From an uncultured Lachnospiraceae bacterium (lineage in GTDB: Bacteria > Bacillota > Clostridia > Lachnospirales > Lachnospiraceae), in the NCBI GenBank assembly GCA_934351255.1, contig CAKRJH010000003.1, positions 1-64,000 on the forward strand: 64,000 bases of DNA, in the 5' to 3' direction. Position 1 is the first letter of the stretch. Every line of letters starts with the position of its first letter. The notes under the pieces were generated by a model, which was given only the letters and a program-made list of their open reading frames with translations, was not told the origin of the DNA and searched no databases. A program made the position numbers and the translations under genes. This document shows positions 54,323-62,940 of this stretch, piece by piece.

Positions 54323-55771
54323 TCAGTCTACATCACAGACTGATTCGTAACGGATCCTGAGCTCCGGCATCTTCTCCATCGTTGTATAGTAATTGACCGC
54401 CCAGTCTTCTCCCTGGCTTGGATCATTCTCTCCGCCGGCTGGCGGTGCAAAGATTTTCAGGGTAAGTGCGGTTCCATCTTCCACCGGGCTCTCAAAGAAT
54501 GCCGGCATCAGATCTACCGTCTTTGTCTCCGGTGCTTTATAGAACCAACGTCCATTGCACTCGATCATCAGATTCAACGGCTCCTCAAAGGTAATCTCAA
54601 AGAATTCCGGACTCTTCTCCAGGGTCACTCCGATCGCAATGCCATCGGCATCCTGCGAACCTCCCCAACGCAGTACCGCAGGAAGTACCGTCTGCTCCTT
54701 CTCCTTCATCTCAGGCATGAAATACGGATCCTTGAGGATTTCCTTGTACTGTCTGAGGATCGGCTGCGGGATACCCACCGCCTTATTGTTCGGATCCTCG
54801 ATCTCCAGTCCCAGTCTTCCACGGTCACGGAACTGATACATAGAAAATCCATCAAACCAGGCAGCGTCCTCCTTCTTTACCTTCTCCACAAATTTGCGGA
54901 TGGAGTCTCCCTGACGCAGAGGCCCGGTCACATCTCCATCGGTATTGAACTCGGAGATCACCAGAGGACGAACCCGTCCCCCATTGACCTGTGTCATGCG
55001 CTCTGATGTGCGGCGCAGGCCCTCGAAAAACGGTTCCACCGGATTCACTGTCCAGCTCTGTCCATCCTTCTCACAGACATCAAACGGCCATCCGTAATGC
55101 AGTGCCAGATAACAGTCCATCGACCAGATGTCGGAGGCAAGGATCGGAGGAGTGAAGTCTTCCTCATGCGCCAGCGGCGAATCCGGTCTGGAAGGATCTG
55201 CAACGGATGCGCCACAGAATACTGTCTGGATCTGTGGTGCTTCCTCCTTGACGATTGCAGCAAATTTGGCGAAGAATGCACCGATCTCCCGGTACGAATA
55301 TCTCTGGTTGTGTGTAAACCAGTCTCCTCCACATTCGTGGTTGATCCTCAGGCGCATACGGCCAAATGGTCTGAGTTCTCTGGCGATGTGCCGCAGCGTC
55401 TCCTCCGGCAGCGAACAGTCGATCGTCAGAGTCAGGGCAACATCCTGTCCATGGCGGCGCACATCGCGCATGCAGGTAAACGGCTCCCCTGTGGTGTCCC
55501 CATCCGGGCCGCCACGATATGGAAAATAATCGTCATATGGATAATCCCACTGGAAATGGATCTCCATGTCCTTGCAGGCCTCACTGATTCGCTGTGGCCA
55601 TTCCTTATCGTTTGGATAATACGTGTACATCAGTCCGATATAACGGTGCGGTCTGCCAAGCGTCTGCAGGATATAATCCTGATTCACGTACTCCGCTCTC
55701 TCACTTCCGTCTCCAAGATCCAGACCGCATCTGGCCGGCTGCATGGAAATCTTTGTCAATGTCTGTGTCAT
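54323..55771 (-). CDS. Putative clan GH-A glycoside hydrolase, GH26-like
   Basis: This cytosolic protein (482 aa, no signal peptide) looks like a TIM-barrel hydrolase. The motif INHECGGDWF (E146) matches the GH26 acid/base region and VISEFNTDGD (E274) is a fitting nucleophile. A beta-rich C-terminal part (about 350-482) follows. It may act on imported mannan or xylan oligomers. The start at 55771 follows AAGGAGG. Family assignment is tentative, since much of the rest is not familiar. Confidence 0.6.
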   Translation of the reverse strand: MTQTLTKISMQPARCGLDLGDGSERAEYVNQDYILQTLGRPHRYIGLMYTYYPNDKEWPQRISEACKDMEIHFQWDYPYDDYFPYRGGPDGDTTGEPFTCMRDVRRHGQDVALTLTIDCSLPEETLRHIARELRPFGRMRLRINHECGGDWFTHNQRYSYREIGAFFAKFAAIVKEEAPQIQTVFCGASVADPSRPDSPLAHEEDFTPPILASDIWSMDCYLALHYGWPFDVCEKDGQSWTVNPVEPFFEGLRRTSERMTQVNGGRVRPLVISEFNTDGDVTGPLRQGDSIRKFVEKVKKEDAAWFDGFSMYQFRDRGRLGLEIEDPNNKAVGIPQPILRQYKEILKDPYFMPEMKEKEQTVLPAVLRWGGSQDADGIAIGVTLEKSPEFFEITFEEPLNLMIECNGRWFYKAPETKTVDLMPAFFESPVEDGTALTLKIFAPPAGGENDPSQGEDWAVNYYTTMEKMPELRIRYESVCDVD

Positions 55772-56022
55772 GTGTAACCTCCTTCTCAACCATATATGCA
55801 AGTGTATTGTATATTTGCGCACGTTTTCTGCGCATGACGGAGTTTCAAAGAAACTCCTGAAATAAGTCTTGTAAGGCTCATTTTATCATGGGTTCCGACA
55901 CAATTCTACTCATATCTTCGCAAATTATAGCAGTATTGTGCTATGATATAAAAGGTAAAACAGATAGCAATATACAGTGCCGTGTTCTGTCAGGCGGCAT
56001 GCATAAGAAAGGATGTGTCCTT

Positions 56023-56391
56023 ATGAAAAAAAGAGTACTGGCTTATCTGAAACATGTGGATGAACTTCTGGCGGATCCGCCGGAAAATGCAGACTGGGAG
56101 GCCATCATCCGGGAACATCTGACCCAGATCGGCTTTTTCGCCCACGAGCGTCTGGTCCATCTGATCGTAACCATCACCTTCGCCCTGATGACTACCCTGG
56201 TTCTCCTGGGGCTTGTCGTGTCTGACAATCTCATGCTGATCGCGCTGATGGTGGCACTGATGGTTCTGCTGTTTCCTTACATCAATCACTATTACCTTCT
56301 GGAAAATTCTGTCCAGAAAATGTATACACAGTACGATAAAATGCAGCAGTTCAGAAGCGCCGGCTGCCTGTCCGATTTTATGGACAGGTGA
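56023..56391 (+). CDS. Small membrane protein of unknown function
   Basis: This 122-aa protein has a Lys/Glu-rich N-terminus, two hydrophobic segments (about 47-65 and 72-90) joined by a short turn, and a Tyr-rich tail. I do not recognise the family. The start at 56023 follows AAAGGA with 9 bases. It converges on the S4 gene, with stops five bases apart. Confidence 0.65.
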   Translation: MKKRVLAYLKHVDELLADPPENADWEAIIREHLTQIGFFAHERLVHLIVTITFALMTTLVLLGLVVSDNLMLIALMVALMVLLFPYINHYYLLENSVQKMYTQYDKMQQFRSAGCLSDFMDR

Positions 56392-56396
56392 TATCG

Positions 56397-57155
56397 TCAT
56401 ACATATCGGGAAACCTCTACATAGAGGTTTCCCTTTTTTGTCTGTCCGCTGCTCTGTCCACAGATAAACTTGCCGTATCCCCGGACGGAGACCACATCTC
56501 CGGGCCGGAGCAGTCCGCTGTTCTGTGTCGTCTGCCTGCCGCCGACAAACACCTTCTGCTCCCGGAACAGATCCAGGCTCTGGCTTCTGGACAGATGGTA
56601 CAGTTTAGCGATCACCGTATCCAGCCGCATGCTGCTGACGATCAGCCGGCATGGTTCCAGAGACGGTCTGACGGCCTCCGGCACCTGATCCATCTTCTGG
56701 CACCGCACCGTCGTATGCCGGATCCTGGTCAGTTCCTCCAGAATGTAGTCCGCTACCTGATCCAGGCAGAACAGATAGGTCTCCTGTTCCCGCAGCACAA
56801 TGTCTCCGATCGTACTGCGCTCAATCCCCAGATGCATCAATGCCCCAAGATAGTCTCTGTGAGTCAGTGCATCCGCAAATTTGGCCAATGCCGGTCTCAC
56901 GCGGATACAACAGATTGGAAACGGTTCTTCGTAGCCAAGGCTCTGCTCTCCACCAAAACGAAGCACCTGACGTTCACATCCGTCGGTGCCTCCATATAAA
57001 CTGCTCTCCACAGGACCGAGGCGCGGCAGCATCTGCAGATACAGATCCTGCTGCGCCATCGTCAAAAATCCCGTAAAGGTGTATACATTATTTCTCCAGG
57101 ACTGGTCTGCCAGATCCTGAATCCTCTTCTGAAAGAAAATGTCTTCTGTGTCCAT
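56397..57155 (-). CDS. YlmH-family S4-domain RNA-binding protein
   Basis: This 252-aa protein is like YlmH: a N-terminal YlmH domain and a C-terminal S4 fold (about 182-250, SSMRLDTVIAKLYHLSRS, LRPGDVVSVRGYGK). It probably binds rRNA or stalled 50S subunits. It is usually beside the dcw cluster, but here stands alone before two GH43 genes. Start at 57155 has a weak site. Confidence 0.85.
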   Translation of the reverse strand: MDTEDIFFQKRIQDLADQSWRNNVYTFTGFLTMAQQDLYLQMLPRLGPVESSLYGGTDGCERQVLRFGGEQSLGYEEPFPICCIRVRPALAKFADALTHRDYLGALMHLGIERSTIGDIVLREQETYLFCLDQVADYILEELTRIRHTTVRCQKMDQVPEAVRPSLEPCRLIVSSMRLDTVIAKLYHLSRSQSLDLFREQKVFVGGRQTTQNSGLLRPGDVVSVRGYGKFICGQSSGQTKKGNLYVEVSRYV

Positions 57156-57173
57156 ATTTGCCTGCCATACTGT

Positions 57174-58691
57174 TTATTTGGCTGTCTGTGTAAAACGAAG
57201 TCCCTCAAAACAGCCATACAGACTCTTATCCTCCTGCGGATTTACGGCATACAGTCCCAACACGGTTCCGGTAAATCCACCGGCCACCTCTGAGGACAGA
57301 TACTTGGAGCGCGCCTTGCCGAGGAATACCTCCCGGCCATCGATCCTGGCATAGAACGCATATTCCTCTGCTGTGGAGACCACATGCAGACGGATCTTCT
57401 CCTCCTGCACCTCAATCTTCTCACGGATCATCACGGCATCGCCGGTCACCAGACGCAGGATCACACTGCGTACGCCCTGCTCGCAGGTCACGGCCAGATC
57501 ATAGTGATGGTCTTCTGACAGATAGAATGTCACACCTACTTCCGGCACCTGACCGGATACCACCACCTCAAGATCCGTGTCAAACTCTGCCTGACGGACT
57601 CCGAGGAATGTCGGACAATCCACGTCACAGAGGGTGAATCTGTTTCCTGTAAGTCTAACACAATCCCCATCGAAAGTATACTCCTGTGGATGATATTCCC
57701 TCAGATGGCACCAGCGTGGATGATCTGCCGGCATCTTCTCGAAGGAGACATCATACTGTCCCGGGATCACATCCTGATCCGTGTCTACAGCCAGTTCCAT
57801 CGTCTCCTGCACCGTACCGTTTACACCGGCGGTAAACCAGCCGTCCTCATGCCACTGTACCGGCACCAGAAAGACCTCGCGTCCAAGATGATGAAATGGC
57901 ATCCACATTCCCTCCTGACGGAAGCCCAGACACAGAATAAACGTCTCACCCTGTGGCGTCTGCACCAGATCACCATGACCGATACCCTGAATAATACTCT
58001 GATGACCTCCCAGATTGCGGTTGGTCACGACCGGATTGAGCGGATAATTTTCAAATGGACCATACGGTGTCTTTCCACGCGAATAGGTGATCATGTGTCC
58101 GTACTCCGTGCCGCCCTCAGCCGCAGTCAGGTAGTACCAGTCCCCGATATGGAACAGGTGTGGAGACTCCAGATAACGTCCGCCGCTGCCCTTCCAGATC
58201 GGCTTGGACTCCGTCAGTTTTTCTCCGGTCACCGGATTGATCTCACACTGATAGATGCATCCGCAGTTGTCTGCCGGGTCGCTGCCGTTGCTCATAAAAT
58301 AGGTCTTGCCATCCTCGAAGAACAGGGATGGATCAATGCCGTCCTGATCCACGAACACCGGATCAGACCACTCCCCGTAGATATCATCCGTGTAGACAAA
58401 AAAGTTCTTTTGATAGGTGTCATTGGTCGTTACCATGTAAAATCTTCCCTCATGGTAACGGATCGTCGGTGCAAATACTCCTCCGGAGCTGTTGATCTGT
58501 TTTAAGTCCACCTGGATCGGGCGGGTCAGACAATGTCCGATCTGATGCCAGTGTACCAGATCTTCACTCTCAAACAGCGGCACGCCCGGAAAATACTCAA
58601 ATGAGCTGCACACCATATAATATTTTCCCTGCGCATAGCATACGCTGGGATCCGGATAAAATCCTCTGAGTACTGGGTTTGTAATCTTCAT
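57174..58691 (-). CDS. GH43 beta-xylosidase/arabinofuranosidase
   Basis: This 505-aa enzyme has the five-bladed GH43 propeller with catalytic base in YPDPSV (Asp), Asp in DGIDPSLF, and acid in YLESPHLF (Glu). A C-terminal beta-sandwich (about 325-500) as in GH43 xylosidases follows. No signal peptide, so it would act on imported oligosaccharides. It begins after GGAGG. Confidence 0.9.
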   Translation of the reverse strand: MKITNPVLRGFYPDPSVCYAQGKYYMVCSSFEYFPGVPLFESEDLVHWHQIGHCLTRPIQVDLKQINSSGGVFAPTIRYHEGRFYMVTTNDTYQKNFFVYTDDIYGEWSDPVFVDQDGIDPSLFFEDGKTYFMSNGSDPADNCGCIYQCEINPVTGEKLTESKPIWKGSGGRYLESPHLFHIGDWYYLTAAEGGTEYGHMITYSRGKTPYGPFENYPLNPVVTNRNLGGHQSIIQGIGHGDLVQTPQGETFILCLGFRQEGMWMPFHHLGREVFLVPVQWHEDGWFTAGVNGTVQETMELAVDTDQDVIPGQYDVSFEKMPADHPRWCHLREYHPQEYTFDGDCVRLTGNRFTLCDVDCPTFLGVRQAEFDTDLEVVVSGQVPEVGVTFYLSEDHHYDLAVTCEQGVRSVILRLVTGDAVMIREKIEVQEEKIRLHVVSTAEEYAFYARIDGREVFLGKARSKYLSSEVAGGFTGTVLGLYAVNPQEDKSLYGCFEGLRFTQTAK

Positions 58692-58796
58692 GTTTCCTCC
58701 ATTCTGAGACGTCTTTCCGCGTCTCTGTCTGTGAATCTCCTCTTCGGAGTTTCCTCATATTCTTGTCATTTTTTTCGTAATGTCTGCTCTTACCTG

Positions 58797-60122
58797 TTAC
58801 TTGCGGAATACAAAGGCACTGATGTCACACAGCTGGCGCACCAGTCCCGGTGCACAGGCCCACTCCGGCAGATTGTGGCTGTCCTCCACCTTGAAATAGA
58901 CCGCATGTCTGCCCTCGACCTTCTCCATATGTCCGGCAGCCACAGTGTCTCCCGGCGCAAATTCCACGGTTCCGATCTCATTTTGCGGACATACCTCATC
59001 AATGTATACACGGATTCTTCCGCGGGATCCACGGGGCACCATGCGGATGTCCAGTTCCATGGTATTCGGTCCGAAATCCTGTCCGAACTCAAAATATTTC
59101 CATCCGAGGATACAGCCGTCGGTAATCTGTGTGACAACCCGCTCAAATGCATTGAACTCTGTCACATGGCAGCCGCCCTTTAAGACACAGGCTGTATCTG
59201 CCGGTGTCACAGCGTACGGGTTGAGCTGTGTATCAAAGCCCATGGAGGTCATCTCGACCGGTGGAATCGTCCCATCCTCCAGGATCCGGATCGGCTCCAC
59301 ACAGCCTCTTCTCGACATTACCGTGCCATTGGTCATGCGGTGATAAAAGATGTACCACTGGCCATTGATCTGGCAGATCGATCCATGGTTGTTGCCTCCC
59401 GGATAATCCACGGCATTGTCCACGATATAACCGCGGTAGGTAAACGGTCCGGTCGGCGAATCGCTGGTGGCATATGCCAGACGGCTTCCGACTCTCGGAG
59501 AGTAGATAAAGTAGTAGGTGTCACCCACCTTGCGCATCGAAGCAGCCTCATAAAATCCCCACTCCGTATCTTTGGCTACCGGGATCACATCCAGCTTGTA
59601 GGTGCCATCCAGCACCTCGTACATATTGTCAGGGTTCAGTTCGCACTGATAAGACCCTTCAAATCCACAGTAGATATAGACTCTTCCGTCATCGTCCACA
59701 AAGACACCCGGATCGATAAATGTTCCATCGTCATAATGATCCGGAATGTTGTATTCATACTGTGATAACAGGGTAAACGGTCCCTCCGGGTGATCGCTGA
59801 CGGCCACACAGCCTTTTGCATTGACAATGTAGGCATAGAGATAATACTTTCCGTCCTTCTCCACAACATCCGGCGCAAACAGCTTGGCATCAGACCAGTC
59901 CACATCGGCGGTATGTTCCTTGATCGTCCTGGTACAGAACGCATCCCCGTGGCAGACCCACTGATCGAGATGGTCCACCGGAGCAGACCAGACCTTCAGC
60001 CGGTAGTCGCAAAAATCATCGGAATCTGCAGTATCATGGGATCCGTACACGTAGACACGGTCTCCGAATACTCTTGGTTCTCCATCCGGAATGTATTCCC
60101 ACGCAGGTAAATATGGATTCAT
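58797..60122 (-). CDS. GH43-family arabinosidase/xylosidase with CBM6-like domain
   Basis: This 441-aa enzyme has the propeller with LFAPDV, FIDPGVF (Asp) and GFYEAASM (Glu), and a C-terminal beta-sandwich domain (about 315-440) like CBM6. It has no signal peptide. It is divergent from an AraC regulator, so it is likely induced by xylan or arabinan breakdown products. It precedes the second GH43 gene, with a gap of 105 bases. Confidence 0.88.
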   Translation of the reverse strand: MNPYLPAWEYIPDGEPRVFGDRVYVYGSHDTADSDDFCDYRLKVWSAPVDHLDQWVCHGDAFCTRTIKEHTADVDWSDAKLFAPDVVEKDGKYYLYAYIVNAKGCVAVSDHPEGPFTLLSQYEYNIPDHYDDGTFIDPGVFVDDDGRVYIYCGFEGSYQCELNPDNMYEVLDGTYKLDVIPVAKDTEWGFYEAASMRKVGDTYYFIYSPRVGSRLAYATSDSPTGPFTYRGYIVDNAVDYPGGNNHGSICQINGQWYIFYHRMTNGTVMSRRGCVEPIRILEDGTIPPVEMTSMGFDTQLNPYAVTPADTACVLKGGCHVTEFNAFERVVTQITDGCILGWKYFEFGQDFGPNTMELDIRMVPRGSRGRIRVYIDEVCPQNEIGTVEFAPGDTVAAGHMEKVEGRHAVYFKVEDSHNLPEWACAPGLVRQLCDISAFVFRK

Positions 60123-60152
60123 CGTCGTATCCTCCTAATCATTCAATTTGTT

Positions 60153-60199
60153 TGTAAAACGGTTGCAACATTCATGCTCTATGTTATACTTAAATTATA
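60153..60199. promoter_or_regulatory. Divergent promoters and cre-like site between GH43 and AraC
   Basis: TGTAAAACGGTTGCAA (60153-60168) is an imperfect inverted repeat similar to catabolite or LacI-type sites. A plus-strand -10 TATACT (60184-60189) has TTGCAA 16 bases upstream, and a minus-strand -10 TATAAT (60194-60199) lies next to it. Confidence 0.5.
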
Positions 60200-60272
60200 C
60201 CGAACACACCGCCGAGATAAAGAGGAATACGGACAGATTTCTTCACATTTCGGCCAAGAAAGGAGGGGTTCT

Positions 60273-61175
60273 ATGGAAACAGACATTCCTTCCCTGAAGA
60301 TGGAACATCTGGACAGCAATTACGATCCATCTTTCCCGTTTTATATCCAGTACGGCCGGCATGACCGGGAAATGTTCCTCCATCGCCATGAGGATTTTGC
60401 AGAGCTGGTCATCGTCCTGTCCGGATCGGCGACCCATGAGGTCAATCATGAGAGTTATCCGATCCACAAGGGGGATGTCTTCGTGATCAGTCATCCCCAG
60501 ACCGCGCATGGATTCCGGGATGCTGTCAATTTCCGCATCTGCAATATCATGTATGATCCGGGAGTTATCCTGCCCTCCCAATCCGATCTCAAGACCACTC
60601 CGGGATACCAGTCCCTTTTTGTCATCGAACCGGCCATGATCGAACAGAAGGGCTTTGCCTCACGACTGACTCTGGGATCTAAAGAATACGATATCATTTA
60701 CAATCTGATACAGCATCTGTACTTTGAATTCAACAGCCATCCGCCTGGGTACCGCAGCATGATTCAGAGTCTGCTTGTCCGGATGTTCATCCTGCTCTCC
60801 CGGTATCACCAGGAAGACAATGCCGCCGCAGATAACCCGGCTTTGTCCATCGCCACCTCTGTGGCCTATATGGAGCAGCATTTCCGCATCGACATATCCA
60901 TCGCCGAACTGGCCCAGATGGCCGGACTCTCCACCAGACATTTCCGGCGCATTTTCCAGAACATCTACCATATGAGCCCGATCCGCTACCTGAATTCCCT
61001 GCGGATTCAGACCGCCTGCCAGATGCTTGCGGCCACCGATCTGTCTGTGACCGAGATTGCGATCCAGTGCGGCTTCTCCGATGGCAATTATTTTTCCACA
61101 AAATTCAAACAGGCCACCGGCAAATCGCCGATGGCCTATCGAAAAAATAGTCGTTCCCCTATTGGGCCTGTGTGA
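60273..61175 (+). CDS. AraC-family regulator with cupin sensor
   Basis: This 300-aa regulator has an N-terminal cupin (about 20-110, FLHRHEDFAELVIVLSG) and two C-terminal helix-turn-helix motifs (IAELAQMAGLSTRHFRR and VTEIAIQCGFSDGNYFS). The start at 60273 follows AAAGGAGG; a longer in-frame start is rejected. It is divergent from the GH43 genes and probably activates them with a sugar signal. Its last 17 bases overlap trxA. Confidence 0.88.
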   Translation: METDIPSLKMEHLDSNYDPSFPFYIQYGRHDREMFLHRHEDFAELVIVLSGSATHEVNHESYPIHKGDVFVISHPQTAHGFRDAVNFRICNIMYDPGVILPSQSDLKTTPGYQSLFVIEPAMIEQKGFASRLTLGSKEYDIIYNLIQHLYFEFNSHPPGYRSMIQSLLVRMFILLSRYHQEDNAAADNPALSIATSVAYMEQHFRIDISIAELAQMAGLSTRHFRRIFQNIYHMSPIRYLNSLRIQTACQMLAATDLSVTEIAIQCGFSDGNYFSTKFKQATGKSPMAYRKNSRSPIGPV

Positions 61176-61479
61176 TCATCTCATACAGGTCCTCTTTTGA
61201 CTGCAATCCTGCCGCCTGTCCCACCGGCTCTCCATTCTTGAAGACCATCAGGGTAGGCACCGCCATCACACGGTACTTGCGGGCCAGATCATAACACTGG
61301 TCCACATCCAGTTTGGCGATCACGAAACCGGATTCATGCTCTGCGGCAAGTTCCTCCAGGATCGGTCCCTGCATCTGGCAAGGGCCACACCAGGTTGCCC
61401 AGAAATCCACCAGAACAGGCTCCTCCGCCTGCAGGACAATACTCTCAAAATTCTCAGGTGTAATGTGCAGAATCTCCAT
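61159..61479 (-). CDS. trxA: Thioredoxin
   Basis: This 106-aa thiol-disulfide carrier has the active site WCGPC and the cis-Pro region AVPTLMVF. It starts with ATG at 61479; a GTG at 61488 is less likely. It follows lysC by 29 bases and overlaps the end of the AraC gene by 17 bases tail to tail. Confidence 0.95.
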   Translation of the reverse strand: MEILHITPENFESIVLQAEEPVLVDFWATWCGPCQMQGPILEELAAEHESGFVIAKLDVDQCYDLARKYRVMAVPTLMVFKNGEPVGQAAGLQSKEDLYEMITQAQ

Positions 61480-61508
61480 ATATACCACTATCCTTTCTAC
61501 TTTATCGA

Positions 61509-62825
61509 TCAGATCTGGGTCTCCACAAAAATATTATAGATTGCACGAATGGCAGTCTCAAAATCAGCGTTGCTGACACCGATGATGATATTGAGCTCAG
61601 AAGAACCCTGATCGATCATCTTGACATTGACCTTGGCATGTGCCAGTGCAGAGAAGATCCGTCCGGCTGTTCCACGGGTAGATTTCATGCCACGGCCTAC
61701 CACTGCGATCAGCGCAAGATCAGACTCCAGATCCACAGAATCCGGCTGTGCCAGACGATGGATCGCAGAGATCACTTTCTGCTCTTTTTTCTCAAACTCC
61801 GGCTCATGTACGAAGACTGTCATCGTATCAATACCGGATGGCATATGCTCAAAATTGATTCCGTTCTCCTCAAAAGCAGTCAGAACTTTTCTTCCGAAAC
61901 CAACCTCGGAATTCATCATGTCTTTCTCGACATTGACTGCGACAAAGCCCTTCTTTCCTGCAATACCAGTGATAGTATACGCAGAATGATTGCAGGTATT
62001 CTCCACGATCATCGTACCCTCATCGTCCGGTGCGTTGGTATTCTTGATGTTGATCGGAATACCGGCGCGGCGTACCGGGAATACAGCCTCCTCATGGAGC
62101 ACACTGGCACCCATGTAGGACAGCTCGCGCAGCTCGCGGTAAGTAATCACCTTGATCGGCTGCGGATTGTCAATGATCCTTGGATCTGCGATCAGGAAAC
62201 CGGAAACGTCCGTCCAGTTCTCGTAAACATCGGCATGTACCGCTCTGGCTACGATTGAACCGGTGATATCGGAACCTCCTCTGGAGAAGGTCTTTACCTG
62301 TCCATCCGGAAGAGCACCGTAGAAGCCGGGAACTACTGCACGCTCGAGCGCAGACAGGCGCTTCTTGGCCAGCTTGTGTGTCCGTTCGGAATCAAAATCT
62401 CCGTCCTCATCAAACTTGATGATATCTGCCGCATCGACAAATTCATATCCAAGATAATTGGCCATGACAATACCATTGAGATACTCGCCACGGGAAGCTG
62501 CATAATCACTTCCGGCCTTGGCCAGAAACTGAGCGCGGATCGTCTCGAACTCACTGTCCAGTGTCAGGCTCAGATGCAGTCCGTTGATGATGGACTCGTA
62601 ACGCTCCTTGATCTTCTTGAGTTCTTTATCAAAAGGCTTGTCAGCCTCTGCCAGGGCGTAACATGCATAAAGCATATCTGTCACCTTGGTATCCTTGTCA
62701 TTTCTCTTACCCGGAGCACTGGGCACCACGTAACGGCGCTGCTCATCAGCCTTGATGATCTTGCCTACCTTTGCAAACTGTGTGGCACTTGCCAGAGAAC
62801 TTCCTCCAAACTTTACAACCTTCAT
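61509..62825 (-). CDS. lysC: Aspartate kinase
   Basis: It phosphorylates aspartate, opening lysine, threonine, methionine and DAP synthesis. The 438-aa single-chain enzyme begins MKVVKFGGSSLAS, with SRGGSDITGS and two ACT domains at the C-terminus (about 290-438). No lysine riboswitch fits in the 115 bases upstream, so feedback may rest on the ACT domains. It starts after GAGGAG. Confidence 0.96.
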   Translation of the reverse strand: MKVVKFGGSSLASATQFAKVGKIIKADEQRRYVVPSAPGKRNDKDTKVTDMLYACYALAEADKPFDKELKKIKERYESIINGLHLSLTLDSEFETIRAQFLAKAGSDYAASRGEYLNGIVMANYLGYEFVDAADIIKFDEDGDFDSERTHKLAKKRLSALERAVVPGFYGALPDGQVKTFSRGGSDITGSIVARAVHADVYENWTDVSGFLIADPRIIDNPQPIKVITYRELRELSYMGASVLHEEAVFPVRRAGIPINIKNTNAPDDEGTMIVENTCNHSAYTITGIAGKKGFVAVNVEKDMMNSEVGFGRKVLTAFEENGINFEHMPSGIDTMTVFVHEPEFEKKEQKVISAIHRLAQPDSVDLESDLALIAVVGRGMKSTRGTAGRIFSALAHAKVNVKMIDQGSSELNIIIGVSNADFETAIRAIYNIFVETQI

Positions 62826-62940
62826 GATCTAATACTCCTCTTTTTGTAGTGTATACCATTATGTCATAATACTTCGACAATCAATTTAGCATATTTTCTT
62901 TCATTTGAAAAGGGACAAATATGTTTTTCGCCGGTTTTGC

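Noticed and set aside
62826..62940. Lysine riboswitch before lysC
   Set aside because: Only 115 bases separate lysC from pepD, too short for the motif, and no lysine-box pattern is seen.
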